Shown: in pieces, positions 1 to 9,898 of the stretch
Layout: each line of letters begins with the position of its first letter
How positions within the stretch are numbered: position 1 is the stretch's first letter
From: Synechococcus sp. BL107
Lineage (GTDB): Bacteria > Cyanobacteriota > Cyanobacteriia > PCC-6307 > Cyanobiaceae
NCBI RefSeq assembly: GCF_000153805.1
Contig: NZ_DS022298.1
Location: 1,037,434-1,101,433 of the forward strand
Direction of reading: 5' to 3'
DNA length: 64,000 nt
Translations under genes and position numbers: made by a program
Notes under the pieces: model-generated
The model's input: the letters and a program-made list of their open reading frames with translations, nothing else
The model's database searches: none
Told to the model about the DNA's origin: nothing

Positions 1-365
1 CACCCCCTGCTGATCTCAGCCCCTGCTTCAACGGCGTGTTCGGCAAGAAGTTGATCGAGCCGTTCGCGTCGAACGATCCAAAATGGCGCATCGCCCGGTA
101 GCTCTGCCACAACCGGATCCTTGAGGCACCAGCTGAAATCCACCTCGTGAATCACCTGTTCGACGGCTGGTTCAAGGGAAAACGGGAACCAGTTTTGAAC
201 AGACGCCGCCATGCCTCCACCACAGGGTTTTACCCTGATGCCCGCCTCTTTTTCAAGCAGAACGACGCGGTGGCCTGCGGCAGCGAGATGAATGGCTGCT
301 GCTCCTCCCGCTGCTCCAGCTCCAATGACGAGAACATCGCAGCTGGCTTTAACGATTTCGCTCAC
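1..365 (-). CDS. Geranylgeranyl reductase family FAD-dependent oxidoreductase (3' part outside window)
   Basis: Only the first 121 codons are present; the gene runs off the left edge. The product opens with an FAD-binding Rossmann motif ([14 protein letters not shown], residues about 11-24) followed by KPCGGGM near residue 46, the PCGGG signature of geranylgeranyl reductase-like flavoproteins, which reduce isoprenoid chains. The start is a GTG that overlaps the frr stop by four bases, implying translational coupling to frr. It may be a second paralogue rather than the chlorophyll-pathway enzyme ChlP, because the N-terminus lacks the usual ChlP opening. The family call is sure; the exact substrate is not. 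Confidence 0.82.
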   Translation of the reverse strand, partial: MSEIVKASCDVLVIGAGAAGGAAAIHLAAAGHRVVLLEKEAGIRVKPCGGGMAASVQNWFPFSLEPAVEQVIHEVDFSWCLKDPVVAELPGDAPFWIVRRERLDQLLAEHAVEAGAEISRG

Positions 366-910
366 ACTTTGAGGATGGCCGCCTCTTTCTCAGCAAGCTG
401 TTTCTCTAGCGCAACGATGTTTTTATCAAGCACTTTTTGAATGGAATCTTGTTCATCACGGCTTTGATCTTCTGAGAAATCACCATCCTTTTCCTGTTTT
501 TTCACTTTGTCGATGGCATCGCGGCGCAAATTGCGTAGGGCCACTTTTCCTTCTTCTGCGTATCTCGAGGCCAACTTGCAAAATTCTTTGCGACGCTCTT
601 CCGTTAACGGTGGAACGTTGATTCGAATCACCTTGCCATCGTTGTTCGGCGTAAAGCCCAGCTCACTCATCGCGATCGCCTTTTCGATCGACGCCAATGC
701 GCTGATATCGAAGGGCTGAATCTGGATCGTTTGGGAATCAGGAGTGGAGAGGGTGGCGAGCGATTTGAGCGGTGTTTCTGCGCCGTAATACTCAACGCTG
801 ATGCGATCCAACAACGATGAGTTCGCCCGGCCTGTGCGGATGGTGTTGAAGTTGCGCTGGGTCGCTTCCAGCGACTTGTGCATGCTGGCTTCGAGGTCCT
901 TGGTCGACAT
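362..910 (-). CDS. frr: Ribosome recycling factor
   Basis: 182 residues, the usual family length. The protein begins [20 protein letters not shown] and contains NTIRTGRAN near residue 23 and the basic segment around LTEERRKEF, all typical of RRF. It splits post-termination ribosomes together with EF-G so that subunits can be reused. It lies 35 bases downstream of pyrH on the same strand, the common pyrH-frr pair, and its stop overlaps the next reductase gene. Confidence 0.97.
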   Translation of the reverse strand: MSTKDLEASMHKSLEATQRNFNTIRTGRANSSLLDRISVEYYGAETPLKSLATLSTPDSQTIQIQPFDISALASIEKAIAMSELGFTPNNDGKVIRINVPPLTEERRKEFCKLASRYAEEGKVALRNLRRDAIDKVKKQEKDGDFSEDQSRDEQDSIQKVLDKNIVALEKQLAEKEAAILKV

Positions 911-945
911 GATTGAGGTGGGGAACGACGTCGGTGGTGGTTGCT

Positions 946-1659
946 TCAGGCTGGGTTGCCGATTCGGGAGCCGATCGGTTCGCCAGCAACGGCTTTTCCG
1001 ATGTTGCCAGGTTCGAAAAGATCGAACACCACAATCGGGATGTTGTTCTCTTTGCAGAGGGAGATGGCCGTGGCGTCCATCACGCCAAGTTCCCCACTCA
1101 GCACATCCTGATAGCTGAGGTGATCGTGTTTCACGGCATCAGGATGTTGGGCGGGATCCTTGTCGTAGACGCCGTCCACCTTGGTGGCTTTGAACACCAC
1201 ATCGGCATTGATTTCAGCTGCGCGGAGGGCGGCGGTGGTATCGGTTGTGAAGAAGGGGTTGCCGCAGCCAGCTCCAAACACCACAACCCGACCTTTCTCG
1301 AGGTGTCGCATCGCTTTGCGCCGGATGTAAGGCTCCGCCACCTCTTGCATGGCTATGGCGGTTTGTACACGGGTGGGAACGCCTGCTCTTTCGAGACCGT
1401 CTTGCAGGGTGATCGCGTTCATCACCGTGGCCAACATTCCCACGTAATCGGCCGTGGCCCTTTCCATTCCGGCGGCAGATCCTTTGAGTCCTCGGAAGAT
1501 GTTGCCTCCGCCCACAACAATCGCGAGCTGCGTGCCGCTGGCCACCACTCTTGCAACATCTTCCGCAATCGAATGAACGATCGCAGGATCAATTCCATAC
1601 CCCTGAGATCCCATCAGGGCTTCGCCGCTGAGCTTCAGCAGGACACGTGTGTACTTCAT
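946..1659 (-). CDS. pyrH: UMP kinase
   Basis: 237 residues from [15 protein letters not shown], a typical bacterial UMP kinase opening. The reading frame is open ten codons further upstream, but those codons are not family-like, so the Met at 1659 is preferred. GGGNIFRG (about 50-57) and the GTGNP-like [11 protein letters not shown] segment are amino acid kinase nucleotide-binding motifs. The enzyme phosphorylates UMP to UDP in pyrimidine synthesis and is normally a GTP-activated, UTP-inhibited hexamer. First gene of the pyrH-frr-reductase run. Confidence 0.96.
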   Translation of the reverse strand: MKYTRVLLKLSGEALMGSQGYGIDPAIVHSIAEDVARVVASGTQLAIVVGGGNIFRGLKGSAAGMERATADYVGMLATVMNAITLQDGLERAGVPTRVQTAIAMQEVAEPYIRRKAMRHLEKGRVVVFGAGCGNPFFTTDTTAALRAAEINADVVFKATKVDGVYDKDPAQHPDAVKHDHLSYQDVLSGELGVMDATAISLCKENNIPIVVFDLFEPGNIGKAVAGEPIGSRIGNPA

Positions 1660-1775
1660 CAACGGTCCAGATCTTTTTGACAGTAGCAAGCACTGGCCAC
1701 CTGTCTTGATTGTCGCTTGGATAACCCAACTGCTTGTGGGCCATGCCAGATGCCGAAGGGAGTCAAAGCACGGTG

Positions 1776-1934
1776 ATGGCCCGCCTCACCCTGTCGGCCC
1801 TCGAGCGCGCCAGCCATGATCCCGCTTGTTGGAGCGATCCCCTGGTGTATCGCGCTCTGTTGGTGAGCGGATTGTCGGTGCTCACGGCCGCAACCCGGCT
1901 GTTGCAGAACGATCTCGACGATCTTGAGCTCTAA
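1776..1934 (+). CDS. Small hypothetical protein
   Basis: 52 residues from [16 protein letters not shown]. It contains [20 protein letters not shown] and an acidic tail (NDLDDLEL). The frame is open 14 codons further upstream (from 1734), but the internal ATG gives a cleaner N-terminus. The gene is alone on the plus strand between divergent pyrH and convergent cobO, with a 10-base gap to the cobO stop. I do not recognise a family. The middle could be an amphipathic or short membrane-associated helix. It is called coding because of its composition and because it fills an otherwise empty gap. Confidence 0.5.
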   Translation: MARLTLSALERASHDPACWSDPLVYRALLVSGLSVLTAATRLLQNDLDDLEL

Positions 1935-1944
1935 GTGCTGGGGA

Positions 1945-2625
1945 TTAGTACTCGACTCCGGCCTGCGCTTTGACGCCCTGTTCGCGGAACGGGTGGCGGA
2001 CCAGGGTCATTTCTGTGACCAGATCAGCGTTCTCGATCAGCTCCTTCGGTGCGCCTCGGCCCGTGAGGGCCACGTGGGTAAGGTCTGGGCGTTCTCGAAC
2101 CCCGGCCAGCACGGTTTCGCTGGAGATATAGCCGAGTTTCATCGCCACATTCACTTCATCGAGCACCACGAGCTGGATCTCTGCATCACGCAAATAGGTG
2201 AGTGCCATTTGCCACGCCGCCTCCACGAGTTGTTGGTCGCGGGCTCGGTCTTGGGTTTCCCAGGTGAACCCTTCTCCCAGGGCATGCCACACCACTTGAT
2301 CGCCAAAGGTGCGCAGGGCTCGAGCCTCACCGGGCTCCCAGCCTCCTTTGATGAACTGAATCACGGCGACGCGCTTGCCATGGCCCAGGGTGCGTAACAC
2401 GAGGCCGAGTGAGGCTGTTGTTTTGCCCTTGCCTTGGCCGGTGAACACCATCACCAGGCCTTTTTCATTGTTGCGCTCTTCTACCCGTTGGCGCTGCACT
2501 TCCTGGCGCCGTTCCATCCGTTTGCGGTAGCCCGCATCGTCCTGTTCAGGGGCCAGATGTCCGCCCATGCCGAGCTCGGCGGCGGATTGGTCGAGCTGGG
2601 TCGTTTCCGGAGCGTTGTTGGTCAT
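1945..2625 (-). CDS. cobO: Cob(I)yrinic acid a,c-diamide adenosyltransferase
   Basis: 226 residues with the CobO/BtuR P-loop GQGKGKTTASLGL near residue 63, then AVIQFIKGGW and LVVLDEVN, all conserved in the family. The enzyme transfers the adenosyl group from ATP to the corrinoid cobalt in B12 synthesis, in line with cobQ at 49.7 kb. The N-terminal 50 residues form a charged extension (ERRQEVQRQRVEERN) that I would expect to be helical. It overlaps the upstream methyltransferase stop by four bases (ATGA), so the two are probably co-translated. Confidence 0.95.
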   Translation of the reverse strand: MTNNAPETTQLDQSAAELGMGGHLAPEQDDAGYRKRMERRQEVQRQRVEERNNEKGLVMVFTGQGKGKTTASLGLVLRTLGHGKRVAVIQFIKGGWEPGEARALRTFGDQVVWHALGEGFTWETQDRARDQQLVEAAWQMALTYLRDAEIQLVVLDEVNVAMKLGYISSETVLAGVRERPDLTHVALTGRGAPKELIENADLVTEMTLVRHPFREQGVKAQAGVEY

Positions 2626-3251
2626 GGGCGTTGGGCAGTGATCCGTTGCAGAGCCCGACCTGCCAACAGCTCCTGCTCCACATGGAGGAAGCCGAGAGCC
2701 GACAGTTGAGCCGGTAGGTCGTCCTCCAGCATGGCGGTGGCGGTCTCGGTTTCAAACAAAGCGCAGAACACCTGCTGCGGGAGTCGCATCAGTGGATCCG
2801 CCGGGTGTAAATCCACTACCACCAACCAGCCCCCGGGTTTCAGAAGCTTCAAGGCGCTGCTGAGTACTTGCTCCCGCTCCGCTCGCGGGAACTCGTGGAG
2901 GGCAACACTGAGCTGGATGGCATGAAAGCTTTGATCCTTTAGCGGCGGCGCCTCAGCAAGCCCTTCAACCCGTTGCATTAAGGGGTGACGCTGCTCGGCT
3001 AAGTCGAGAGCGAGTGGAGACACATCCAGCCCTGTGACCGCATAGCCAGCGCTGATCCAAGGGGCCGCCGCTTCACCACTGCCGCAGCAGAGATCCAGAA
3101 TCTCGGCATCGGGCTCGAGCCGGTTCCTCAGGCTTTCAAGGCCTAGCCCGCGCAGTCGCGCAACGCCGCCCACACTCAACGACGACACGGCCGTGACGCT
3201 GTCGTAGATCCAACGGTGGCGGTAAGCAAGCGGTCTTAAAAACGACGTCAT
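2622..3251 (-). CDS. Class I SAM-dependent methyltransferase
   Basis: 209 residues. Motif I (ILDLCCGSGEAAAPW, about 51-65) and the acidic end of strand 2 (VTGLDVSPLAL) identify the Rossmann-type SAM-binding fold. LLKPGGWLVVVDLHP is the typical post-strand 5 segment. The substrate cannot be read from the sequence. Coupling to cobO through a four-base overlap is suggestive but is not evidence for a corrinoid substrate. Only three bases separate it from the integrase stop upstream. Confidence 0.88.
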   Translation of the reverse strand: MTSFLRPLAYRHRWIYDSVTAVSSLSVGGVARLRGLGLESLRNRLEPDAEILDLCCGSGEAAAPWISAGYAVTGLDVSPLALDLAEQRHPLMQRVEGLAEAPPLKDQSFHAIQLSVALHEFPRAEREQVLSSALKLLKPGGWLVVVDLHPADPLMRLPQQVFCALFETETATAMLEDDLPAQLSALGFLHVEQELLAGRALQRITAQRP

Positions 3252-3254
3252 TGA

Positions 3255-4409
3255 TTAGGCACGGTGACGGGCGAGGGCCGCATCCACTGCCTGCTGCTGA
3301 TCGCGGCGGGTGATCCAGTGGTGGTAAGTGCGGGTATGGATTGCCACGGAATGCCCCATCATCCTGGCGGCCACCGTGTCTGGGAGGCCGATGTGGATGG
3401 TGCGGATCGCCCATGCGTGCCGCAGGTCGTAGGGGGTGATCGGTAGCTCGTAGCGACGGAATTGCTCACTCACCCGCCGCCCCACCTGTTGCAGGGTGGT
3501 GTGTTTGAGATCCGTGGTCACCATCGGTAGGGCTTTCGGGTTTTGGGCCAGCTCCAATAAGCCAAAACGCTCCACCCACTCGGGATGAAAGGGCCAACTT
3601 TGATGCTCCCCGGTTTTGGTGGTGGGAAGAATCCGCAGCACTTGATCGCTGCCATCCGCAAGGGAATGACCGTCACAAAAGAACACTTCGTGATTGCGCA
3701 GTCCGTAGGTGGCCATCAACCCGTAGGCCAGCCTCCAGCGGGGGTTGGGAATGAGAAGGGCCGCCTCCAGGATCTGACGGTCGGTTGGTAGCTGTCGGAA
3801 CTGGGCGCGATGCAGTCCGTATCCCCCCGCTTCTTGACGCCATCCTTCTGGCAAGGCCATCTCTAAGTGGCGGGCCAATGCAGCCAACGCGGTGGCGCAC
3901 TGCTGGCGGCTGCGGCTGCCTTCGTCGTAGCTCTGGAGGGTTTCCAGTAGCAGATCGGCATCGATCGTCCGATGCTCTGCAAGAGCTTGCAATCGCCTCA
4001 AGTAAGGCTGATACGCCCCCGTCCAAGTTGTTTTGCTTCCGGCCGGGGATCGCCGCCGTCGTGGGTCGGCAAAAAAAGATTGTCGGAAGCGTTCGATGGC
4101 GGATTGGGGCGCCATCGTTTTGGGTGGCGCCTTTGGTTTGCTGGAACGCAACTGCCAGTCATCCCATTTGAAGGTGCTGCGCTCCAGCTGTCGTTGAACC
4201 ATGCGGGCGGTTTGGCCAGCTTCCTCTAATCCCCTGAGATCAGCATTTAATCCAAGGCTGATCCTTTGGACGGATTGACGCGTTGAATCGTCGCGGTTGG
4301 GAAGGGTGCCGCGTAAACAAAGTTTGTGTCCCCGCTGCTCAACACGAAGGCGGGAACCATGAGCCGCCAGCTGTTCATTGGCGGCAATTAGTTGGCTTTG
4401 CAGCTCCAT
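3255..4409 (-). CDS. Tyrosine recombinase (phage integrase family)
   Basis: 384 residues from MELQSQLIAANEQL. The open frame extends to 4607 but would run into the divergent hemH coding region, so the Met at 4409 is chosen. The C-terminal half carries the catalytic set: YGLRNHEV (first Arg region), YDLRH (Tyr327 to Arg330), MMGHS (His353) and RTYHHW (Tyr362 as nucleophile). The first His of the usual HxxR box is Tyr here. The N-terminus looks like a core-binding or SAM-like domain. No att repeats or cargo genes lie beside it, so it may be a resident recombinase rather than part of a recent element. Confidence 0.88.
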   Translation of the reverse strand: MELQSQLIAANEQLAAHGSRLRVEQRGHKLCLRGTLPNRDDSTRQSVQRISLGLNADLRGLEEAGQTARMVQRQLERSTFKWDDWQLRSSKPKAPPKTMAPQSAIERFRQSFFADPRRRRSPAGSKTTWTGAYQPYLRRLQALAEHRTIDADLLLETLQSYDEGSRSRQQCATALAALARHLEMALPEGWRQEAGGYGLHRAQFRQLPTDRQILEAALLIPNPRWRLAYGLMATYGLRNHEVFFCDGHSLADGSDQVLRILPTTKTGEHQSWPFHPEWVERFGLLELAQNPKALPMVTTDLKHTTLQQVGRRVSEQFRRYELPITPYDLRHAWAIRTIHIGLPDTVAARMMGHSVAIHTRTYHHWITRRDQQQAVDAALARHRA

Positions 4410-4481
4410 GTTTGTGTCATCCGTTTCAAAGATGACGTTTGAGGCAGCTAGCCTCAACCCCTCGACAACGCATTTGTCCGT

Positions 4482-5657
4482 ATGTCCCGCGTCGGCGTCA
4501 TCCTGCTGAACCTGGGAGGACCAGAAAGAATCCAGGACGTCGGCCCGTTCCTGTACAACCTTTTTGCCGATCCAGAAATTATTCGATTGCCCAGTCCGGC
4601 GCTGCAAAAGCCCCTGGCCTGGCTGATCAGCACTCTGCGCAGTGGCAAATCCCAGGAGGCTTATCGCTCGATCGGAGGCGGATCACCCCTGAGACGGATC
4701 ACAGAGCAACAGGCCCGTGAACTTCAGAGCTTGTTGCGGCAACGGGGTATTGACGCCACCAGCTACGTGGCCATGCGCTACTGGCACCCCTTCACAGAAT
4801 CGGCTGTGGCCGACATCAAGGCCGACGGCATGGACCAAGTGGTGGTGCTTCCGCTGTATCCCCATTTTTCGATCAGCACGAGCGGATCGAGTTTTCGCGA
4901 GTTGCAGCGATTAAGGCAGGGAGATAACGCGTTTGAACAGCTTCCGATTCGTTGCATTCGCAGCTGGTACGACCACCCCGGCTATCTGCAATCGATGGCT
5001 GAGTTGATCGCCACTGAGATTCACAACAGTGATGTGCCGGAAGCTGCCCATGTGTTTTTCAGTGCCCATGGCGTTCCCAAGAGCTACGTCGAAGAGGCTG
5101 GCGATCCCTATCAACAGGAGATCGAGAAATGCACCGCACTGATCATGGAGAAGCTGGCTGAACTCGTGGGCCATAGCAATCCCCATACGCTCGCCTATCA
5201 AAGCCGCGTCGGTCCGGTGGAGTGGCTCCAGCCCTACACCGAAGAAGCCTTAGAAGAGTTGGGTCATGCCAAAACTCAGGATCTCGTCGTTGTACCGATC
5301 AGTTTCGTCAGCGAGCACATCGAAACGTTGGAAGAGATTGATATCGAATATCGAGAGTTGGCCACGGAAGCAGGGGTTGTGAATTTTCGGCGGGTTCGCG
5401 CCCTCGATACCTACAAGCCTTTCATCGAGGGTCTGGCCGATCTGGTCACCACAAGTCTGGAAGGCCCCGAAGTGAGCCTTGATGCCGCTGCCGAGTTGCC
5501 AACGAAAGTGAAGCTGTATCCCCAAGAGAAATGGGAATGGGGTTGGAACAACAGCTCAGAAGTCTGGAATGGTCGTATCGCCATGGTGGGTTTTTCGGCG
5601 TTTTTGCTTGAACTCCTGAGTGGGCATGGCCCCTTGCATGCCCTAGGCCTGCTCTAG
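4482..5657 (+). CDS. hemH: Ferrochelatase with C-terminal chlorophyll-binding-like domain
   Basis: 391 residues, longer than non-photosynthetic ferrochelatases. The catalytic body starts [15 protein letters not shown] and contains [19 protein letters not shown] (about 190-207) and the substrate-binding [16 protein letters not shown], both family hallmarks. The last 40 residues contain [12 protein letters not shown] and a hydrophobic helix, the chlorophyll a/b-binding (HLIP-like) tail typical of cyanobacterial and plastid ferrochelatase. The enzyme inserts Fe2+ into protoporphyrin IX to make haem. Divergent from the integrase; the 72-bp gap holds both promoters. Confidence 0.97.
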   Translation: MSRVGVILLNLGGPERIQDVGPFLYNLFADPEIIRLPSPALQKPLAWLISTLRSGKSQEAYRSIGGGSPLRRITEQQARELQSLLRQRGIDATSYVAMRYWHPFTESAVADIKADGMDQVVVLPLYPHFSISTSGSSFRELQRLRQGDNAFEQLPIRCIRSWYDHPGYLQSMAELIATEIHNSDVPEAAHVFFSAHGVPKSYVEEAGDPYQQEIEKCTALIMEKLAELVGHSNPHTLAYQSRVGPVEWLQPYTEEALEELGHAKTQDLVVVPISFVSEHIETLEEIDIEYRELATEAGVVNFRRVRALDTYKPFIEGLADLVTTSLEGPEVSLDAAAELPTKVKLYPQEKWEWGWNNSSEVWNGRIAMVGFSAFLLELLSGHGPLHALGLL

Positions 5658-5748
5658 CTCGGAGGGTCATCGTCGAACGACGCGTCCTTCAGGGGATGCG
5701 AACCACCAGCTGACGCCTAATCTTGGACTCTGTAATTCCGTTGCCGCT

Positions 5749-7512
5749 GTGACAGTCACCTCCGCTTCAACGGCAATTGGCGGACGTCAGGCTGCTGAGG
5801 TGACGGGTCAGATTTCAGGCGCAACCGCCCTGATGGATGCCCTGCGGCGTCATGGGGTCGACACGATATTTGGCTATCCGGGGGGAGCGATCCTCCCGAT
5901 TTATGACGCTCTTCATATCGCTGAGAGTGAGGGTTGGGTGAAGCACTTTTTGGTGCGACACGAGCAGGCAGGCACCCATGCAGCTGATGCCTACGCCAGA
6001 GCCACCGGCAGGGTGGGTGTTTGTTTTGGCACGTCAGGCCCTGGCGCCACCAATCTCGTCACTGGGATTGCCACAGCCCAGATGGATTCGGTTCCCATGG
6101 TGGTGATTACGGGGCAGGTGCCGCGTCCAGCCATTGGCACCGATGCGTTCCAAGAAACCGATATTTTCGGGATCACCCTGCCGATCGTGAAGCATTCCTG
6201 GGTGGTGCGTGATCCAGCCGATCTCGGTTCCATCGTTGCCCAGGCGTTCCTGATTGCGGCCAGTGGTCGCCCCGGACCTGTCTTGATTGATATTCCAAAG
6301 GATGTGGGTCAAGAACTGTTCGATTACGTGCCTGTGGAGCCAGGCTCCGTTGTGCCTCGCGGGTTTTATCAGCCCGCACCCCCGATTGATGCTGCGCTTC
6401 ATGCAGCACTCGACTTGATCGAAACATCCCACCGTCCGTTGTTGTATGTGGGTGGTGGAGCGATCTCCGCAGGAGTCCACGACCAGCTGCGCGTGATCGC
6501 TGAGCGCCATCAGATTCCCGTCACCACAACCCTGATGGGTAAGGGTGCTTTTGATGAAAATGCACCGCTGGCCGTGGGCATGCTCGGCATGCATGGCACC
6601 GCCTACGCCAATTTCGCCGTCACGGAGTGCGATCTGTTGATCGCAGTGGGAGCGCGATTTGATGATCGTGTCACCGGAAAGCTCGATACGTTTGCTCCAA
6701 GGGCCAAGGTGATTCACTTCGAGATCGATCCGGCCGAAGTGGGCAAAAACCGCACCGCTGAGGTGGCCGTGCTGGGCGATCTGAGCTTGAGCATGGAGCG
6801 GCTGGTGCAGCTGAGCATGGAGCGCCAGGCCAATCCATCCACCGCCGCTTGGTTGGAGCAAATTCAAGATTGGAAGCAGCGTTACCCGCTCTCGGTTCCC
6901 CCAGAGGAAGGGGCGATTTATCCGCAGGAGGTGCTGATGGCCGTGCGCGACCTTGCCCCGAACGCGATTGTGACTACCGATGTGGGCCAACATCAGATGT
7001 GGGCTGCCCAGTATTTACGCAATGGACCTCGTGGCTGGATCAGCAGCGCTGGCCTTGGAACGATGGGGTATGGCATGCCTGCTGCCATGGGGGCACAAGT
7101 GGCCTGCCCCAGCCGTCAGGTGGTCTGCATTGCCGGTGATGCCAGCATCCTGATGAACATTCAGGAGTTGGGAACGATCGCGTCGTACAACCTCCCTGTG
7201 AAGGTGGTGATTGTGAACAACCAGTGGCAAGGCATGGTGCGTCAATGGCAGGAAAGCTTCTACGACGAGCGCTATTCCTCCTCAGACATGCTGAGGGGAA
7301 TGCCTGATTTCATTGCTTTGGCAAAGGCTTTTGGGGTGAACGGCGTCAAAATCACAGAGCGCGGTTCCTTGCATCAAGACCTCGAGGCTGCGCTCAATTC
7401 GCCCGAGCCGATGCTGATCGATGTGCATGTGCGTCGGGGTGAGAATTGTTATCCGATGGTTCCACCTGGCAAGAGCAACGCCGAGATGGTGGGTTTGCCT
7501 GCTCAGCATTAG
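5749..7512 (+). CDS. ilvB: Acetolactate synthase, large (catalytic) subunit
   Basis: 587 residues from a GTG start. It has the three-domain ThDP-enzyme layout: an N-terminal pyrimidine-binding domain with [15 protein letters not shown] and the catalytic Glu in [16 protein letters not shown], a central FAD-binding domain ([14 protein letters not shown]), and a C-terminal ThDP domain with [12 protein letters not shown]...[12 protein letters not shown]. It makes 2-acetolactate or 2-aceto-2-hydroxybutyrate in branched-chain amino acid synthesis. The regulatory subunit IlvH is not in this window. No obvious attenuator was found in the 91-bp gap after hemH. Confidence 0.97.
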   Translation: MTVTSASTAIGGRQAAEVTGQISGATALMDALRRHGVDTIFGYPGGAILPIYDALHIAESEGWVKHFLVRHEQAGTHAADAYARATGRVGVCFGTSGPGATNLVTGIATAQMDSVPMVVITGQVPRPAIGTDAFQETDIFGITLPIVKHSWVVRDPADLGSIVAQAFLIAASGRPGPVLIDIPKDVGQELFDYVPVEPGSVVPRGFYQPAPPIDAALHAALDLIETSHRPLLYVGGGAISAGVHDQLRVIAERHQIPVTTTLMGKGAFDENAPLAVGMLGMHGTAYANFAVTECDLLIAVGARFDDRVTGKLDTFAPRAKVIHFEIDPAEVGKNRTAEVAVLGDLSLSMERLVQLSMERQANPSTAAWLEQIQDWKQRYPLSVPPEEGAIYPQEVLMAVRDLAPNAIVTTDVGQHQMWAAQYLRNGPRGWISSAGLGTMGYGMPAAMGAQVACPSRQVVCIAGDASILMNIQELGTIASYNLPVKVVIVNNQWQGMVRQWQESFYDERYSSSDMLRGMPDFIALAKAFGVNGVKITERGSLHQDLEAALNSPEPMLIDVHVRRGENCYPMVPPGKSNAEMVGLPAQH

Positions 7513-7586
7513 CCGGCGATTGACGCCACACGGAACCTCGCAGAGTGCGGTACCGTCACTGCCCATGAACACCGGTTCTGTCCCCA

Positions 7587-7955
7587 GTGCGGCGCATCCC
7601 TTTGATCCGGTTTTGTTGTCTCTGCTTTCTTTTGGTTTGCTGTGCAGTGGCACCGGCCTCCGCGGCTGAAGTGCTTCAGGTGAGAAGTGGATCGCTGCTT
7701 CAGGTTGGCGATCGCAATCGCACCTATACCGTTGAGCTGGCCTGTGTTTCCGTTGGTGAAGGCCAAGAATCGGATGCCATCGCTTGGTTGCGTCAACAGC
7801 TGCCCCGCCGCCGTCGGGTGAATCTCCGCCCCGTGGGCAGCAGCAATGGTCAATTGGTCGCCCGGGTGACGCCATTGGGAGAGGACAGTGACCTAAACGA
7901 TGGTTTGATTGCCGCTGGTTTGGCCACCGATCGCTGTTCCGCGGAGCTTGGTTGA
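7587..7955 (+). CDS. Secreted nuclease-like (SNase-type OB fold) protein
   Basis: 122 residues from a GTG start. Residues 1-27 form a clear signal peptide ending ASAA. The mature part, beginning EVLQVRSGSLLQVGDRNRTYTVELACVSV, has the pattern of the first strands of a thermonuclease-like domain, and DGLIAAGLATDRCSAELG resembles the LN-x-x-LV-x-x-GLA segment of those proteins. Catalytic Arg and Glu residues of staphylococcal nuclease are not convincingly present, so activity is uncertain. Its stop directly abuts the next start, so the two genes are probably co-transcribed. Confidence 0.6.
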   Translation: MRRIPLIRFCCLCFLLVCCAVAPASAAEVLQVRSGSLLQVGDRNRTYTVELACVSVGEGQESDAIAWLRQQLPRRRRVNLRPVGSSNGQLVARVTPLGEDSDLNDGLIAAGLATDRCSAELG

Positions 7956-8177
7956 ATGGCGGACAACAGGATTGCTCGAGGCATTGTTTTAGTGCCCTGT
8001 CTCCTTCTCGGCGCAGCTTTTTTAGCGACGGCTGTATGGGGACAAGGTGCTGCAGCTGAAAACCGGAATCTCGCGGTTGGAATCGGGTTGGGTTTGGTGG
8101 TGGCGGGGTTGTTGTCGCAGGTGCGAACGGATGACGCCACAGCAAACGAATCGGAGGAGCTGGACGATGCCCCTTGA
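7956..8177 (+). CDS. Small two-helix membrane protein, unknown function
   Basis: 73 residues. Two hydrophobic segments (about 9-30 and 39-55) are separated by a short GQGAAAENRN loop, and the tail is acidic (ATANESEELDDAP). It begins immediately after the stop of the secreted nuclease-like gene. I recognise no family. A small integral membrane protein is the safest description. Confidence 0.65.
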   Translation: MADNRIARGIVLVPCLLLGAAFLATAVWGQGAAAENRNLAVGIGLGLVVAGLLSQVRTDDATANESEELDDAP

Positions 8178-8242
8178 GCGGGATCTCTCAGGCTCGACAG
8201 ACTTGATGAACGCATCCAAGACGTTCGAGGCAAGAGATTTCC

Positions 8243-9898
8243 ATGCTGCGCCTGAGTGAGTTGAAGCTGCCGCTGGATCACCCCGAGGATGCCCTTCAAA
8301 AGGCAGTCCTTAAGCGGCTGCGCGTTCCTCCTGACGATGTTTTTGAGCAACGGCTGGTGAAACGCAGCATCGATGCGCGTCGCCGCGATCAAATCCAGCT
8401 GATTTACGCCGTTGATGTGCGGGTGCGTGGGGAGGCCGCTTTATTGCGGCGTCTTGGCAAGACATCGCGCGTTCGCCAGGCGCCAGACACCACCTACAAA
8501 CCCGTAACCCATCTTCCCCAGGCTGGTTTCGCTCGGGGTGAGCACAGACCCGTGGTGGTGGGGGCTGGTCCCTGTGGCTATTTCGCTGCGTTGCTGTTGG
8601 CGCAAATGGGGTTTCGACCGCTGTTATTGGAGCGCGGGGAGCCTGTGAAACAGCGCACGCTGCAGACCTTCGCGTTCTGGCGTGGGGAAACAGGCATTGA
8701 TCCAGAGTCCAACGCCCAATTTGGAGAGGGTGGCGCCGGAACGTTCTCGGATGGAAAGCTCTACAGCCAGGTGAGTGATCCTGAGCACTACGGACGCAAG
8801 GTGCTCGAGGAATTGGTGGCCTCTGGGGCCAATGAGGACATTCTCACCTTGCAACGCCCCCACATCGGCACCTTCAAGTTGGCCACGGTGGTGAGGGGGT
8901 TGCGCGCTCGTATTGAGGCCTTGGGTGGAGAAGTTCGCTTTGGCAGCCGCGTCGAGTGGCTGCGCTTGGAACCCAATGGGGGGGAGAAGTGCCATCAACT
9001 GGTTGGCCTCGAGTTGGCCAATGGCGATGCCATCCCCTGCCGCCACCTCGTTTTGGCACCGGGCCACTCGGCTCGAGATTGCTTTGCCATGCTCGAACAA
9101 ATCGGCGTTCAAATTGAAGCCAAGTCGTTTTCGGTTGGAGTGCGGATTGAGCATCCCCAGCCTTTGATCGATGCCGCCCGTTGGGGCCCGTCTGCCGGCC
9201 ATCCCCGTCTGGGGCCTGCGGAATACAAGCTGGTGCATCACGCCACCAATGGTCGCTGCGTCTACAGCTTTTGCATGTGCCCAGGTGGGTTTGTGGTCGG
9301 CGCAACCTCAGAAGTGGGTCGGGTCGTGACCAACGGGATGAGTCAGCACTCTCGCAATGAGCGCAATGCCAACAGCGGGTTAGTGGTGCAGCTGGAACCC
9401 GAGGATCTCGCTCCCTATGAACGGCATCCCGGAGACCCTTTGGCAGGCGTTGCCCTGCAGCGGGATCTAGAACATCGGGCCTATCTCCTCGGTGGTAGCA
9501 CCTATGCCGCTCCCGCCCAACGTTTGGAAGATTTCCTCGCCAATCAACCCTCCGAAAGCCTTGGATCGATTGCAGCGTCTTATCAGCCGGGAGTTCAGCC
9601 GTCTGATTTACATGCGCTTCTTCCACCAGCGATGATTGCGGCGTTACGGGAGGCTCTCCCTGCCTTTGCCCGTCGTGTGCGCGGTTACGACCACCCTGAT
9701 GCGGTGCTCACTGGCGTGGAAACACGAACATCGTCTCCGGTGCGAATCCCCAGGGATTTGGGGCTGGAGTCGGTGAATGTGCGGGGCTTGTTCCCTGCTG
9801 GAGAGGGCGCTGGTTATGCCGGTGGCATCCTTTCGGCTGGTATCGATGGGATCCGAGCTGCGGAGGCGGTAGCGCTTCAGATTGTGGAAGGTGCTTGA
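8243..9898 (+). CDS. FAD-dependent dehydrogenase (COG2509-like)
   Basis: 551 residues. It begins MLRLSELKLPLDHPED with a roughly 100-residue N-terminal domain, then the FAD-binding PVVVGAGPCGYFAALLLAQ motif near residue 106. Other conserved parts are FGEGGAGTFSDGKLYS, VGVRIEHPQ and LFPAGEGAGYAGGILSAG near the C-terminus. This is the layout of the widespread uncharacterised FAD-dependent dehydrogenase family. The true substrate is not known to me. Its last 22 bases overlap the convergent laccase-domain gene. Confidence 0.85.
   Translation: MLRLSELKLPLDHPEDALQKAVLKRLRVPPDDVFEQRLVKRSIDARRRDQIQLIYAVDVRVRGEAALLRRLGKTSRVRQAPDTTYKPVTHLPQAGFARGEHRPVVVGAGPCGYFAALLLAQMGFRPLLLERGEPVKQRTLQTFAFWRGETGIDPESNAQFGEGGAGTFSDGKLYSQVSDPEHYGRKVLEELVASGANEDILTLQRPHIGTFKLATVVRGLRARIEALGGEVRFGSRVEWLRLEPNGGEKCHQLVGLELANGDAIPCRHLVLAPGHSARDCFAMLEQIGVQIEAKSFSVGVRIEHPQPLIDAARWGPSAGHPRLGPAEYKLVHHATNGRCVYSFCMCPGGFVVGATSEVGRVVTNGMSQHSRNERNANSGLVVQLEPEDLAPYERHPGDPLAGVALQRDLEHRAYLLGGSTYAAPAQRLEDFLANQPSESLGSIAASYQPGVQPSDLHALLPPAMIAALREALPAFARRVRGYDHPDAVLTGVETRTSSPVRIPRDLGLESVNVRGLFPAGEGAGYAGGILSAGIDGIRAAEAVALQIVEGA

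Noticed and set aside
913-1680. 255-codon plus-strand frame
   Set aside because: Antisense to pyrH, which has clear kinase motifs.
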